Source: Tolypeutes matacus
Lineage: Eukaryota; Chordata; Mammalia; Cingulata; Chlamyphoridae
NCBI GenBank assembly: GCA_026826555.1
Contig: JAKSZT010039576.1
Coordinates: 140,979-204,978, forward strand
DNA length: 64,000 nucleotides
Direction of reading: 5' to 3'
Shown here in pieces: positions 10,263 through 23,335 of this stretch. Within the stretch, counting starts at the first letter, position 1, and every line of letters begins with the position of its first letter. The position numbers were made by a program, and so were the translations under genes. The notes below the pieces were generated by a model. It ran no database searches, was not told where the DNA came from, and saw only the letters and a program-made list of their open reading frames with translations.

Positions 10263-11990
10263 GTCTCTACTTATCTTCTTAATATACCCAATCTCACTGT
10301 ATTTATACAGTAGATTTGTTTGGATATCTGTGATTAGTCATCTCAAATCTTGTATTTCATCTGGAGATTTTATTTGTCCCTTTGCCTGGGCCATATGTAT
10401 TACTGTTTCTCAGCATAGCTTGTCATTGTTTGCTGGCATCTCGGCATTTGATTTTTTTTTTAATGTGTTTATTCAGTACTCCATTTCTCTCTTCAGCCTA
10501 TGGCTTTCTTATTGTTTGGTTTTTGCTAAAGCTCCACATTGACACTTGGTTCAATTTATCTTGAACCTTTATAATAACTCGTGCTTAATAATCATATATT
10601 TTCAGCTCTTAGTCATCTGATTTTTACTTTAAATGTATGGTACAATTTTTGAGATTCCAACATATGTGCACTTATTTCATCCACTGCCCAGGATGTTAAT
10701 CTCTTCTATTTGCTTTAGATTTGTGTGTGTATATTTTGAATACTCCTTTTGTTTTCTCTAGCTACTATTACCTGGAGGACTAATTTTGGTAGTATTATCC
10801 CCCTGGTTACAACCTTTCCAGATCATATTTCCCAGCAAAAACAGGCTTAGGGACCCATGAAAGGGTATAGATTGATTTCAATCTTCTCTGGCAAGGATAT
10901 CTTAATGGCTGCCAGCCCTCTCTGTGATGTCTCTCCAAATCTATGCTTTCCTAATGTACTCTTCATCCCATTGTATCTTGCTGCCCTAAGACGTTCTTGT
11001 GCCTTTAATTCTTGGCTGAAACCCCGATGGAGCCATGTTTGATTTTGAGGATGCCAGCCTCCCAGGATGAAACTGTTGCACAGCTCCCAGCCCCTGGATC
11101 TGAGTTCTCTAATCAACAGCCACAATCTGTACAGTGCCCCTTTAGGTGAATCTGCCTGCACTGCCCTGATAGAGTGCTCAGACTGAGGCTTGCCTCCTCT
11201 CCTTCCTGGGGTATGTTGGGAACAGGAGTGCTTCAGCCCTTTAAGGTGGATGGGGTGAATTTGCCCTTGCTGTCCTGAGAGTGTGGTCAGGCTGATCCCT
11301 GCTCACTCACCTTCCTGGGTCAAGTTGGGGCTGGGAGTGCCACAGCCCTTTATGTTGGATAGGGTGTATCTACTTGCTCTGTCCTGAGAAAGTGATCAAA
11401 CTTCACCCAAATTACACTCCCATGGGCACAGGGACACAAGCAAGGGTTGCTGACAGCTCTCCAACTTGGGCATGCTGAACACAATCCCTACCATCCTGAT
11501 AGTCTGGTGTGATTTTCAATAACACCTGTTTCACTTCTTCTGAGGGCAGAGGTAAAACAAAGGCTGCCTGCTTCTTTTTGACTTGGGTGGGTTTAAACTT
11601 CAGCTTTGGAGTTTAAATTTCAGAATTGGAGTTCAGCTAGCCAAATTTGTTAACCAATTGTCATAGTCGATCCCAGGCCACTTCCCCTCCCCTGCTTTTG
11701 GAAAGAGAGCTTTTGCTTCTAACCAGGAAGTGGGTCCCAAGGCAGCCAGCCTCACCCAGTGGGGGATGGGCACCAGCGTCTGCTTCCTGGAGGGATCTAC
11801 TTATGAATCTTCATCGCAGGTTTTCAGTTTTCTTCTTATGCTCTTCCCTGGATGGTGTATGGTGTTCTTTTGGTCCCTAAACAGTTGTTTCAGACTGATC
11901 CTTGCTGATTATTAGCTGCCCTGTGGGATGACCTGATTTAGAACTCCCTATTCTGTCACCATCATGAAGCCTCTCCTGGAGACCACCAAT
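10263..11990 (-). mobile_element. Old L1: 5' UTR and ORF1 N-terminus, minus strand
   Basis: On the minus strand the element opens near 11985 with 'ttcatgatggtgacagaa', resembling the start of other L1 5' UTRs. A GC-rich leader runs to about 10800 and ends in an ORF1 N-terminal piece at about 10545-10265. The ORF1 text is degenerate but includes a DASKQ-type start region and a segment like the ORF1s at 35.9 and 44.5 kb. It breaks exactly where the younger L1 tail begins; its continuation is at 6618-6418. Confidence 0.6.
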
Positions 11991-12718
11991 TGTAATAGCC
12001 TTTCAGCATTAAATGGCAGTTTCTAAAACTGAAGGTGAGGGGATTATCTGTTTTGTCACTTTACTAAATTACTCCTGGCTGCTATGTTCTACATTATCTT
12101 TTACTAACTCCTTTGTTGTCAGATATCACAATTTGCAGCCTATGGTCACTGTCTGCCATATTTTCTAGAAGTACTACAATGTATTTCAGGATCAAAATGT
12201 ATACAGTGAATCCACTCTCATGGGGCTGTAGTGACCACAGAAGTTGGCACATAATATTTTTATTTTTAAAACTTAAAATTCATAGCTCATGCTATGTATT
12301 CAGTTTTGCTTCTTGAATTTTCATCTAACATTGTGGGAATTTTCACATAATATTGGAATATTCCAAAATAACCCCTCCAGGAATCATTCTCAGTTCAAAA
12401 TAAATGTCAATGTAAGTAAGATTAAGGCTATTTTTATATAACTCAAATGAAAAATCCAATTTTAAATCAGGATTTCAGTTATCTATTTGCAAAATTTTGT
12501 ATTGGAAACATCAATGTGTTCATGATATGAAGTTCATGGAATAATGAGAAGCACACAATAAATTTAGGGTTTATAGTGGGTATTTGATGTTTATTTTATT
12601 TTATTTCTATCTTCAAATGTCAGAGTGGTCAAAATAGATCACAGGTCCACACTACTTAGGATGAGATAACTTGAAAATTGGTTATTCCTTTGTAGTAAAA
12701 AAAAAAAGTAGAGGATAC
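11991..12718. other. No gene or repeat recognised
   Basis: About 730 bases without a supportable frame. It may be old unique DNA flanking the LTR at 12719. Confidence 0.4.
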
Positions 12719-13382
12719 TGTAGAAGTTTGATCTTATATATGAATTCCAAAAAAAGATATTTGATTTTGTTTGTAAACTGGTCTGTTCCTCTGGGTGTGG
12801 TAACCCTTTGATTGTATTAGATTCAGCTGAGACAGCCGATTAACTTGCATTAAAACTAGGGCTTTCATTCAACGAAGTCATTAGAGTTTGATTCAGCACT
12901 GAGTCCCCACCCCCTTGGTGGGCTGGCCAAACAGATTCTCACACAGAATTAGACACACAGAGAAGCAGATACACAGGAGAAGAACACAGAGGAATAGGCC
13001 ATAGGTAAGGCAGAGGCCCCAGAGAGAGATATGAGCCTGATAGTCTACAGCTGACCTTGTGAAGAAAACAGAGCAGCTGGGTCTGGAAAGAAAAGAGCAC
13101 TGGGGAGAGAGATGAGACTTATGCCAGCCTAGAGCTGAGATCATAAGCTGGGACCAAGGAACCTTAAGAGGAAGAAGGAAGGTTGAACCCTTTTAGACAT
13201 TGCCCGCCATCTTGCATCAACATGTGGCAACAGGCTTTGGGTGAGAAAGTACCTCTTATGGTAGCTTGAGTTGGACTCTTTAAGGCCATGTGACCATAAG
13301 CTTCTATCCCAAGTAAATATCCTTTATAAAGCCACCAGAGTTCTGGTACTTTGCATCAGCACCCCTTTGGTTGAATAATATA
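12719..13382 (+). mobile_element. LTR of a MaLR/ERVL-like element
   Basis: 664-bp LTR beginning TGTAGAAGTTTGAT and ending in a mutated AATATA (other copies end AATACA). A polyadenylation signal lies in 'aagtaaatatcctttataaa' shortly before the end. Similar copies lie at 48464-49139 and 61898-62536, with a reversed one at 28152-28658. Directly after it comes 'tttggtaccaagaagtggg', which fits a primer-binding site for tRNA-Leu, the primer of ERVL and MaLR elements. Confidence 0.75.
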
Positions 13383-13860
13383 GAATTTGGTACCAAGAAG
13401 TGGGTTGGTGTTTTTGCAAATACCAAAATGCTAGAATGGTTTTATAAATGGGTAAGGGGTCTTTTTGGGAAATAATTGTGAGATGTTTGATATAAAAGGC
13501 CTAGAGTGCTTTGAAGAGACTTTCATAGGAGTATAGACACTAAAGAGATGTTTTATGAGGCCTTAGAAGTAAATGATGAAACTATTATTGGAAATTGGAA
13601 GAAAGGCAATCTGTGTTTTAAAGTTACAGAGTACTTAGTAGGAATAACTCCTGATGTTTTATGGAAGGCCGAATTTGAAAATTGTGAGCCTGCACATTTA
13701 GCTGAAGAACTTTCCAAAATAAACTCAGAGGATGTGGTTTGGCTACTCCTTGCAGCTTATCATAAAATGCTAGATAAGAGAAGCTGAGAACTGAGTTGTT
13801 GGGCACAAAGAAAACAGAAACTGATTCCAGAAATTCCAAGCCTGTGGAAATCAAGCCCCT
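13383..13860 (+). mobile_element. Internal fragment of the same MaLR/ERVL-like element
   Basis: Starts with the tRNA-Leu-type primer site (about 13386-13402) and continues with a short leader that matches the internal region at 49140-49480. A 79-codon open stretch at 13548-13787 (…VLWKAEFENCEPAHLAEELSK…) may be a gag-like remnant. The 3' part and second LTR are absent. Confidence 0.6.
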
Positions 13861-16351
13861 AGACTTTCTAAAAATAAATGTAACATGAAAAGTTATTGAA
13901 TATATTGTTATATGAAATTAAACAACTTATGAAACAAACAATGGACAATAGGTATACATAGGCACAGACAAAATGTACTTGGATATTTATATATATATAA
14001 CAAAACTAAAATTAAGCATTCACAGAGCTATCTAGATGAAAGAAAATAATCATTTGTTCCAGGAAGCCAAAGAATGATAAATTAAGTAGAGGATAAAAGC
14101 ACATTTTCACTCAAAATAAGATAAATAATTTAAATAACCATAAGTGACCTACAATGGAACAGAAAATGACAGATTCCATAAAGGCAAATCTTCAGGTAAC
14201 TGCTGAGTGATTTAGATTAATAGAAATGCTAATATCTATTTTAATAACGATTCTATGGTGTTCAAACTTCACAGCTCATCAGGTCCCTTGGCATTGTTTC
14301 TTATGCTCATGAAACCTGTGATCTAGTTGGAGTCCTAAGCTAAACATAACCAAAAACCAATGAAATGTAACATTCAATCAAGTATTGGTGTCATGCTTTC
14401 TGATTTTAATGGTGATATGATTTCAGATCAGACTTCTCTATGGAGAAACATGCGTTAAAAGGAGTTCCATTATATTCACGAAAGAAATAAAACCCATTCA
14501 AAACTCACACATAGAGCATAAATAGCATGTGCAAAAACTTTCTATTTGGAAATAGGAATAACTTATTCAAGGCATTCAACAGTGTTGCCTAAGAGGATCG
14601 CTAATGAAACACTGGGCTGTGCAGAGGAAGGGGAAACACCTTGAGACCATGGTTAGGTAGGATGTGTGACAGAAAGGGTACATAGGTGAGTGGTGGCTGG
14701 AGGCTATTAGAAGGAAACAACTATTTATTGCCACACAGATCTATCAAAACATAGATATAGGCCAAATTTGACCCAAAGACAACCAGCTTTTAACTCTGTC
14801 TAGAATGATATTTATATCTAAATTTTATGGTTCATTACCATTTCCATCCATTCTATCTCCCTCTCCCTCTACCACTTTCTCCTACATACTTCACCTGACA
14901 GTATTTCTTTCTCATTTATTTATATAGTATTTTCTTGTTAATAGATTTAATAGTTCAACACATATTTATCAAGGATGGAGAAGTAGCTGTTGTATAAAAT
15001 CAGGAAAAGAGAGCTGGCAGTCTGCAGTAGCGTGGTGGGAAAGGAAAGAAAGAACCCGAGAGACATTCTGGGCAAGAATAGTAAGACATGCAAGAGCATA
15101 GAGAACCCATAAGACATTGTATCTGATTAAACTTGGTGACAAAGCAAAATAAAGACACAAAAACGATTATTGTGATAAATCCATACGCTAATACTTCTAA
15201 AGTAATTTTCAATTTACTAAGACTATTCCTTGGCATCATTACATCTGACAATTCCAAGACTTCTAGCCTGAGATGAGAGCTGAGATACTGGTGTTGACAT
15301 TAACAACACTAACAGTAATAGATCAAACAGAAAATATACTGAAAATGGGTTCTCACATTAGCAAGATGGTAGAAAGGAAGCAAATTTGAGTTTTAGGCAA
15401 TGAGCTTGAGGTGAAGTACTGACCTCCAGGAGATCCCTTATGGACCATTGAAGATAAGGACCCAAATTCTTCAAGTTCCAAAGAAAAAGCAACCCAGAGT
15501 TTCAGAAAAAACCCTTTGAGTGCGGTCATCATCCCATCAGCCTTCCCTAAGCCCAGCCCCTGGGCTCCATAAAATGCCAAAAGCACACAAAGTAATGAGA
15601 ACCTATGAATCTAAATGTGACCACAGTGTATCCCGATTTTTCTGGATCCTCTCCACCCCCACAAACATCACTAAACCACTAAGAAAAATCATTGCAAAAG
15701 GAAAATGTTGTCTAAAGTTGTCAGAAGTAGAAAAAGTAAAAGAAATTCTTATGGTAACTGATTATGAGGAAGACATCATGACAAGGCAACCTTTACTACT
15801 GAGTGGCCACTTTTGATCCATTCCTGATGGCCTGGGAAAAAATTACTTACCTGCAATTCTTACTTAATTCCTACGTATTTCAAACAGCATAAGCCAAATA
15901 TATCAAATGGTTTTCATTTCATATTTGTGCCTTTTTTCGTCTTGTAACTTTTTATAATTAACATGGACCACCTATATAATTCATCATGGTTCAATGACAA
16001 ATACCACTGGGAAAATTAAGTTCCTTTTTCCACATCTTAACTTGAATTGGTGTAACTTACTTTCTTCCTCTGCACTTACATCATGGCACCTTTCTTCAGA
16101 CCTTAAACTAAGTCTAGGAGTAGAATTTTGCCACATTATGGAGTGAAATCATGTTTTATGAATGATTAAATATTTCCTTTGGAAAATGTGTACTAAATCT
16201 AAAACAGACTTTCACCTGCAGTATTAGAACATATCATTTCTAAAGACTGCCAAAAAGGCATTTGACATCAGAGAAAGCAGTATAACATACTGCTATAAAG
16301 CTTCTTCCTAGACCTCAATTCTCTTGACAGCTGCTATGTTTAGAAAGTCAT
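13861..16351. other. 2.5 kb without a recognised gene
   Basis: AT-rich sequence with only short open stretches. One plus-strand frame at 15520-15816 (98 codons) and its minus-strand neighbour show no family I can name. No repeat shared with the rest of the window was noticed. Confidence 0.45.
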
Positions 16352-16785
16352 TGGATTAGTCGGGGTTCCCTAGGGAAATGGAACTGACAGGAGAGATCTG
16401 TAAATACTTTGAGATTTTATAAATTTGTCTCACTTGACCATGGGGATGCACAAGTCCAAATTCTGTAGGGCATGCTGCAAACCAGGGGTTCCAATGTGAG
16501 TCTTTGATAAGTTTCCAGGAGACATGGGTTGTGTGAAGTAGAGAGAGATCACAATTCTCTCTCTGAATGCTGAAATCACTTCCCCTTTTAGGGCCTTTAA
16601 CTGATTGGATGAAACATCTCTCATTGCTGAAGGCAATAGTTTAATTGCAGATGTAAGAGCCATCTATGCAATCAATTCACTGATGATTAAAGTCCATTAA
16701 ATGTCCTTGTATTACAATTAGCCCAGTGCTTGCTTGACTAAACTGGGCACCATGACCTGGCTAAGTTGACAGTTTAACCATCACA
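16352..16785 (-). mobile_element. ERVL 3' LTR, minus strand
   Basis: 434-bp LTR whose minus-strand reading starts TGTGATGGTTAAACTGTC and ends in CTAATCCA. The opening and closing phrases are those I recall for placental ERVL LTRs (MLT2-like). It directly adjoins a polypurine tract and ERVL pol sequence in the same orientation, so it is the 3' LTR of the provirus to its right. Confidence 0.75.
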
Positions 16786-16799
16786 GTCCACCCCTTGTT
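16786..16799 (-). promoter_or_regulatory. Polypurine tract of the ERVL provirus
   Basis: Read on the minus strand the tract is AACAAGGGGTGGAC, immediately before the LTR start TGTGATGG. This is the expected position and composition of a plus-strand primer. Confidence 0.6.
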
Positions 16800-16858
16800 A
16801 ACTTGGGATCCATGCACATCACCTTAACCATATTTAGTCTCTAAATAAAAACATTAAC

Positions 16859-16860
<2 letters not shown>

Positions 16861-16934
<74 letters not shown>

Positions 16935-16944
16935 NNNNNNNNNN

Positions 16945-17013
<69 letters not shown>

Positions 17014-17025
17014 GTATGTATATAT
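16861..17025. repeat. TA / TATATG microsatellite with a 10-N gap
   Basis: A (TA)n run followed by about 20 copies of a TATATG hexamer, broken by 10 N at 16935-16944. The array sits in the ERVL region just after the 3' LTR. The true length is unknown because short-read assemblies collapse such arrays. Confidence 0.95.
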
Positions 17026-17299
17026 TTACATATTTCTGCCTAACAACTTTCAACTCTCCTGCATACAACCAGAAATGCACTAATTCCCTCCAGAATAGGG
17101 TGCATGTCCTTGGGTAATATTCACTCTTAAATTGACATCCTTAAATACTATGACATGAAGCTAATACAACTTATGCCATATGATAAGAGAAATGGCTAGG
17201 GAAGAAAGCAAGATATTCAATTTATGTACATATACAAACATACTCATAACAAAACAAGGAAGATATTCATGACCATTACAGTCCTTGTTTCTGTACATG

Positions 17300-18587
17300 G
17301 TCACATGTTCAAAGTCCATTTTTATTGCTACCTTCTTCCACTACCCATTCCATGTTCCCTTTACCCTCAGAAAGCACTTCACCTGGCCATGGTTCTTTGT
17401 CTGCTGAGGTAACCCAAATTTTCATTCCTGAAGATTCTGGGCCATTGTTAGTCCTGCTTTGATTGGGTTGTTGCAACTTTCCATTGACTTTAATCACAGG
17501 GCATGATTGTACTGAGAGATGCCACAGGGGATCTCCTGCATTCTAGGCAAACTCTTCCTTACCTCCATTGTGTAGGCACAAGTCCTATTTCACCCTGATA
17601 GTGTCAATCACACTAGCCAGTAGAGTAATTCCCTTCCTTACCTGTTGAATTAGAAGTACAAAAAACCCAAAGTGGCCAGGTGGCAGTCTTAACTTCCAGT
17701 TCAATGGAATTTTTGTTGTGTTCCCTAATGGATGCACTCCTCCATTTGGAACTAAGACCTGTAGACCAGCAGAGTTTAAGGTTGCAGGGACAGGAAGCAA
17801 AAATTTTCCAAGTGGATCACTAGGGTTAACAGTGAATGGTGCCACTCCAATTTCCACTTCTTGATTCCTGGGCCGGGATTGCTGGCTATGGGAAAAACAA
17901 CACCATAGAGTGGATGCTGTTTTCAAGCATACACAGCCTCCTGGAGCACATTGTCTCAGCCTTGCAATGTATTGCCAACGAGTTGGTACTGTAATTGGCA
18001 CTTCAAAAGGCCATTACACTGTTCTATCAATCCAACTGCTTCAAGATGATGGGGAACGTATTAAGACCAGCTAATTCCATGAGCATGTGCCCATTCCCAC
18101 ACATCGTTTTCTCTGAAGTGGGTTCCTTGATCAGAAGCAATGTTGTGTGGAATGCCATGACAGTGGATAAGACATGTGGTAAGTACTTTTGGAAGAAGCA
18201 TTGCTTGCAGGGAAGGAAAACCCATATCCAGAGTATGTGTCTATTTCAGTTAGAACAAATTGCTGCCCCTTCTATAATGGAAGTAGTCCCATGTAAACAA
18301 CATGCCACCAGGTAGCAGGCTGATCACCTCAGGACATGGCCATAGTGACAGCTGAGTGTAGTTCTTTGCTGCTGGTAGATAGAGCACTGAGCAGTGGCTG
18401 TAGCCATGTCAGCCTTGGTGAGGGAAATTCCACGTTGTTGAACCCATGCATAACATCCATTCCTACCACCATGGCCACTTTGTTCATGGGCCCATTGACA
18501 AATGACAGGAATGGCTGGAGAAAGAAGCTGAGTGCATCATCGTATCCACTTGATTATTAAGATCTTCCTCTGCTGAGGTTACCCTCT
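17300..18587 (-). pseudogene. ERVL pol: C-terminal tail, dUTPase and integrase remnants
   Basis: On the minus strand, 17497-17309 encodes a conserved-looking pol tail. 18001-17585 encodes a dUTPase-type domain (PSDPLGKFLLPVPATL, LNWKLRLPPGHFG, RKGITLLASVID). A dUTPase at the end of pol is characteristic of ERVL. Integrase-like sequence lies at 18001-18587 in broken frames. The enzymes would have made nucleotide-pool and proviral-integration functions; none can work now because stops and shifts are frequent. Confidence 0.75.
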
Positions 18588-19488
18588 TGTTCTGCAAAGG
18601 AAGAGGCAGAAACTCAGAGTTTTAACTAAAAGAGAGCTTTATTTAGCTAAATGGAGAACACTTGTAAGAATTTAGATCAAGCAATCACAGTAATCGAGGA
18701 ATAACAATATAACAGAGAGGAATGGGTTAATTAGATAACATAGAGGAAAGATGAAAGTATATGTATAATCACCCACCAAAGACTAGCAATCTATACCCAA
18801 CATTAATAAATAGTCAAGTAATCACAATTATTCATTATTCACAATATAATGCACTAAGCCAATTAGATAGTACAAAGGAAAGAGAGAGAGAGAATATTTA
18901 TAAACACTCCCCAAACCGGGGGAAAACTCAACATCTGGTCTTTCACAAGGCTGGGAAGTACCGTTCAACAGCCCACCAGAGTCCTGATTGGAAACAACAC
19001 CTGGGTAGAGTGTACTAGCAACAGCTCCTCCCAGGGTACAGTAAAACACCAGGGCCTGAGTAAAATATAACACTGAGTACAGAGTAAAATGCAAACCAGG
19101 TAGAGCGTTCTCTCCTGGGTGAGACTTCAATGGGCAGTTTTGGGGCTGCCCTTTTAAGGGATTCTGAATCTTAGAACTCTTGCCAATCTTGCAACTTATG
19201 AGTGGTCAAAGCATTCTGAGACACCAGTGCCTGTCCATGGAGAAGTAGCCAGCTCCCCCAAAGAGAGATATGAAATCTCATAAGTGCCCTATTCTATTCA
19301 TAGGAAAGTTGTGACATAGCTATCTGTTTGCCTGCAGGCATGGCGCTCAAGCACATCCTCCCACCAACCAGACCCCAGTTAACATTCCTTGGTGCCTGTG
19401 GGAAGAAGACTCCAGGCACTTGCACATTCTTTACTGTTGGTTCACAATTCTTAACTCATTCCTTGCTTGCATTTATATTTTTATATCA
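18588..19488 (-). mobile_element. LTR inserted in the ERVL integrase region, minus strand
   Basis: About 900 bp between two blocks of ERVL pol. The minus-strand reading would start TGATATAAAAATAT and end CCTTTGCAGAACA. An AATAAAGCTCTCTTTT polyadenylation-signal region lies near its end, as in class I/II retroviral LTRs. Flanks resemble a 5-bp duplication (cctct / cttct) with one mismatch. The right boundary is uncertain by up to 70 bases. No internal region, so it is a solo LTR. Confidence 0.55.
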
Positions 19489-21900
19489 CTTCTGGTGAGC
19501 ATTCACGTGGGATACAAATATTTTTCATGCTTTTTGCCCATTCAGAATGGTCTATCCACATACCTCTTCCCCAGACCTGTCAGCTATTTTCCAATCATAT
19601 TCATTCCAGGTCCCTGGCCATCCAGCCAAGCCATTGGCAACAGGCCATGAATCAGTGAATAAATGCACTGCTAGCCATTTCTCCTTCTAAGCAAAATGAA
19701 CTACCAGGTTTACTGCTCAAGGTTCTGCCCACTGGGAATATTTGTCCTCACCACTTTCATTCATGGATCCCCCAGAGTGGGACCGCAGTGCTGCAGCTGT
19801 CCACTTTCGGGTGGTGCTGGCATATCATGCAGAACTATCTGTAAACCAGGCCTGAGTTTTCTCTTTCTTAGTTAAATGATTGTAAGGAACTCCCCAAAAG
19901 GCCATAGCTGTGGGTTGGGAAAGAGGAGGTAACATGACAGGAGTGGTGGCTATGGGCATTTGAGCCACTTCCTCATGTAACTTAATTGTGCCTACAAGAG
20001 CTGCTCAAACCCTATCTCTTATATACCACTTCCACTTTATGATAGAGTGCTGCTGTGCACTCCCAACTTTATGGTTTCCTGGGGCATACAATACCTAGCT
20101 CATGATAGGCAACTTAGACCTTATGGTAACTTGGTGGCTCATGGTTAAACATTCAGTCTCTGCTAAAGCCCAGTGGCAGGCCAAAAGCTGTTTCTCAAAA
20201 GAAGAGTATTTATCTTCAGAGGCTGGCAGGGTTTTGCTTCAAAATCCTAATGGTCTGAATTATGATTCTCCTACAGGAGCCTGCCAAAGGCTCCAGATGG
20301 CCTCTCTATTTGCCACTGACAATTCCTGCACCATTGGATCTGCTGGATCATATGGCCTAAGTGGCCGTGCAACTTGCACAGCAGCTTGGCTCTGTCACAG
20401 AGCCTCATCTTGTTCCAGTACCTACTCAAAACTAGCAACTTCTCTGGTCACTTGGTAAATGGGTCAGAATAGCATACCCAAATGAGGAATATGTTGCCTT
20501 CCAAATACGAAGAGACCAGTGAAGCATTGTGCCTCTTTTCTGTCACAGGCGGTGACAGATGCAGAAGCTTACCCTTCACTTTAGAAGGGTTATCTCGACA
20601 TGCCCACACCACTGCATACTTAAAAATTTCACTGAGGTGGAAAGACACTGTATTTTTGCTGGATTTATCTCCCATCCTCTCTCATGCAAATGCCTTACCA
20701 ATAAGTCTAGAGTCATTGTTACTTCTTGCTCACTAGGTCCAATCAGCATGATATCATCAATATTATGGAGCAGTGTGATGTTTTGTGGGAGGAAGAGACA
20801 ATCAACGTCTCTGCAGACAATATTATGATATAGGGCTGGAGAGCCGGCATATTGAGGCAGGACAGTGAAGGTATATCACTGGCCTTTCCAGCTGAAAGCA
20901 AACTGTTTCTGGTGCTCCTTACTAATGACAATTGAGGGAAAAGAATTTGCTGGATCAATAGCTGCAGTATTGATTTGCTCAAGCAATGATACCACATCTG
21001 GAACATCAGCTGCAATTTGAGTCCCCACCTGGTTAAGTTTATGATAATCTGCTGACACCTCCAAGAGCCATCTGTTCTCTGTACAGGCCAAATAAGAGAG
21101 TTGAATGGGGATGTGGTGGAAATCACCTACCCTGAATCTTTCAAATCCTTGAGGGTGGCACTTATCTTTGCAATCCCTCCAGGAATCCAGTAGTGCTTTT
21201 GATGTACTATTTTGCTTGGTAGGGCCAGTTCTAGTGGCTTCCAATTGGCCTTTCCTACCATACCAGCCTTCACTCCACAAGTCAGGGATGCAATGTGGGG
21301 ATTCTGCCAGTTACGGAGTATGTCTATTCCAATTATGCATTCTGGAAAATAACCCATCAAATGTATCCAGAGACACACTGGTACCACCGTGAGATGAACC
21401 TGAGCTGAAACTCCACTGATCACCTGACCTACATAAAACCCTGCTCTGGCTTATGGTCCGCATTGATGTTTTGGGTCTCCTGGAATTAATGTCACTTCTG
21501 AGCCAGTGTCTAATAATCCCCCAAATGTCTGATCATTTTCTTTTTCCCAATGCACAGTTACCCTGGTAAAAGGCCGTAGATCTAGTTGGGAAAACCTGGG
21601 AGGAAGATTAGCAGTATAAATTTGTGGCAGTGTAACAGGAACCTTTCTTAAGGGGAACCGGCCTTCCCCTTATTCATGGGGCTCTGGGTCGGTAAACTCT
21701 CTTAAGTCTGTGAATTGATTAAAGGGCCGTGAGTCTCTGTTTCTATAATTCAAGATAGGGTTTTGTTCACTTGACTTAGAAGTCTTTTGCTTATACACCT
21801 CAAGTAGGAATTTAGAAGACTGCCCATCTGTTTCACTTTTAGGTACCCCATGACTGATTAGCCTATGCCATAGGTCTGTGCAACTCAGACTATTTCTTGA
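19489..21900 (-). pseudogene. ERVL pol: RNase H, reverse transcriptase, protease region and gag end
   Basis: Continues the provirus on the minus strand. 21423-21127 encodes the stretch leading into RT (VGKANWKPLELALP, IPGGIAKISATLKDLKD). 21280-20743 carries RT (DGSWRCQQI, YHKLNQVGTQIAADVPDVVS, KQFAFSWKGQ). The catalytic motif reads N-I-D-D near 20771-20760 in place of the expected Y-I-D-D. RNase H-like remnants fall at about 20200-19500. 21927-21670 is a gag/protease-side open stretch. Frames shift repeatedly, so it is dead. Confidence 0.8.
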
Positions 21901-23105
21901 ATTAATTTTTTTTATTTTTAAAGACATTTTAGATTAAATAAATGTTATATCAAAAATATAGGAAATTTGCATACACCTCACCCTCTTCCCTCCCACACAT
22001 TCCCCCATTAACAACATCTTTCATTAGTGTGGTGCACTTGTTATAGTTGATGAACACATGTGGATGCATTGCTACTTACCATGGAATACAGTTTACATTA
22101 TAGTTTACACTTTGCACTGCACAATTTTATAGGTTTTGAAAAAAATGTATAATGGCTTGTATCCATCATTGCAATGTCATGCAAGACAATTCCAATGTTT
22201 CCAAATGTACCCCCTGTTACACCTATTCTTCCCTCTCCCTCCCCTCAGAACCTCTGGTGGCCACTGCCTTTTTATCAATGATACAAGTTTTCATATTGCT
22301 AGAATAATCATAAAACTACTTAAGTCCATAATTTCATTTCCCCCTTATGTTTGTTCATTCCTCAATCTTGAGGATTTGGGGATGGTGATACCCACTCTGT
22401 TTCTGATTGAGAGGGGCTTAGATCCCATTAGGTAGATGGATGGAACTGCTTTGGTTGCAGTTGTAGATACTCTGTTTTCTGGGGTGGGTGTTGTCCATCA
22501 TCACCATTTTGTTCATTGTCCTGGGCGAATCCAATGACCAGGAGAATAAGTGTTGCAACTCTGCTGAGATTCAGGGCTCAACCGGTATATGAACAGAGTG
22601 AAGATTTAAGTCTATGGGACATATATTTAATGAGTATAGTGCTTATTATAGGTTCAAATAAAAAAGACAGAAGAACCATGTGTAGGAAAGTTGTAAATTA
22701 GTCTAACTCTGTTACATTGGAGAGTATATATATTACAAAGTAAGGCCCACTGAGGGAGTGCTGAATTCTTGAGTTTGCCTGCCCTGCCTATAGTGTCTAT
22801 ATATCCCTACAGCCCTCAGGAACCCTGTTGTTTGAGACACTGTTTACTGTGGCAATGAAATCCTGCTGAGATGTGCATAAATGTAACCTCTGGAATTACC
22901 TCCTTACTCACTTTGAAATTTCTTAGCCATAAAAACTCATTTACATTTAATATTTCCCCCTTTTGATCATGGTCTTTTTCCAAATGCATCACTAGTTGAT
23001 GCTTGGTAATAATTCCTCTGTGCCAGGGATGCTCATCTCTGGGAGTCATGTCCCTTGCTAGGGCCAAGGTAGTGCATTTATATGCTGAGTTTGGCTTAGA
23101 GAGAA
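21901..23105 (-). mobile_element. L1 type B 3' UTR, minus strand, inserted in the ERVL
   Basis: Starts at 'tttttatttttaaagac' and shows all type B landmarks ('ggtgcacttgttatag', 'cctcagaacctctgg', 'gggagtcatgtcc', 'atatgctgagtttgg'). ERVL-like sequence lies on both sides, so this 5'-truncated L1 (no ORF2 sequence) landed in the provirus. Confidence 0.8.
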
Positions 23106-23335
23106 TGATTGCTACTTTGAGTCTGCCTTTCATTGTGGTAACCACGTCCACCTTTGATGACTAAGTACTGCTACTTGGTTTCTGCCAGCCTGGCATCCTA
23201 TCATTTCCATAGTGTTTAAGGATTCTAGTTCCATGACAGCAGTTCCCACAGTAATATCTGGAATACAGAGAAAAGCAACCACAGAACTGTTCAAGGAAAA
23301 TGGAGTTAGTTTAACAAACTTATTCCTCACAGTCT
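23106..23335 (-). pseudogene. Probable ERVL gag fragment, minus strand
   Basis: A short minus-strand open stretch (23330-23130) lies between the L1 tail and the next LTR, in the position where gag of the minus-strand ERVL should continue. Family assignment rests mainly on context. Confidence 0.4.

Noticed and set aside
15520..15816. 98-codon open frame as a possible small gene
   Set aside because: No recognisable family, no intron or promoter signals, and length within chance for this stretch.
16841..17080. Frame of repeated Y-T dipeptides
   Set aside because: Translation of the TATATG microsatellite, including N bases.
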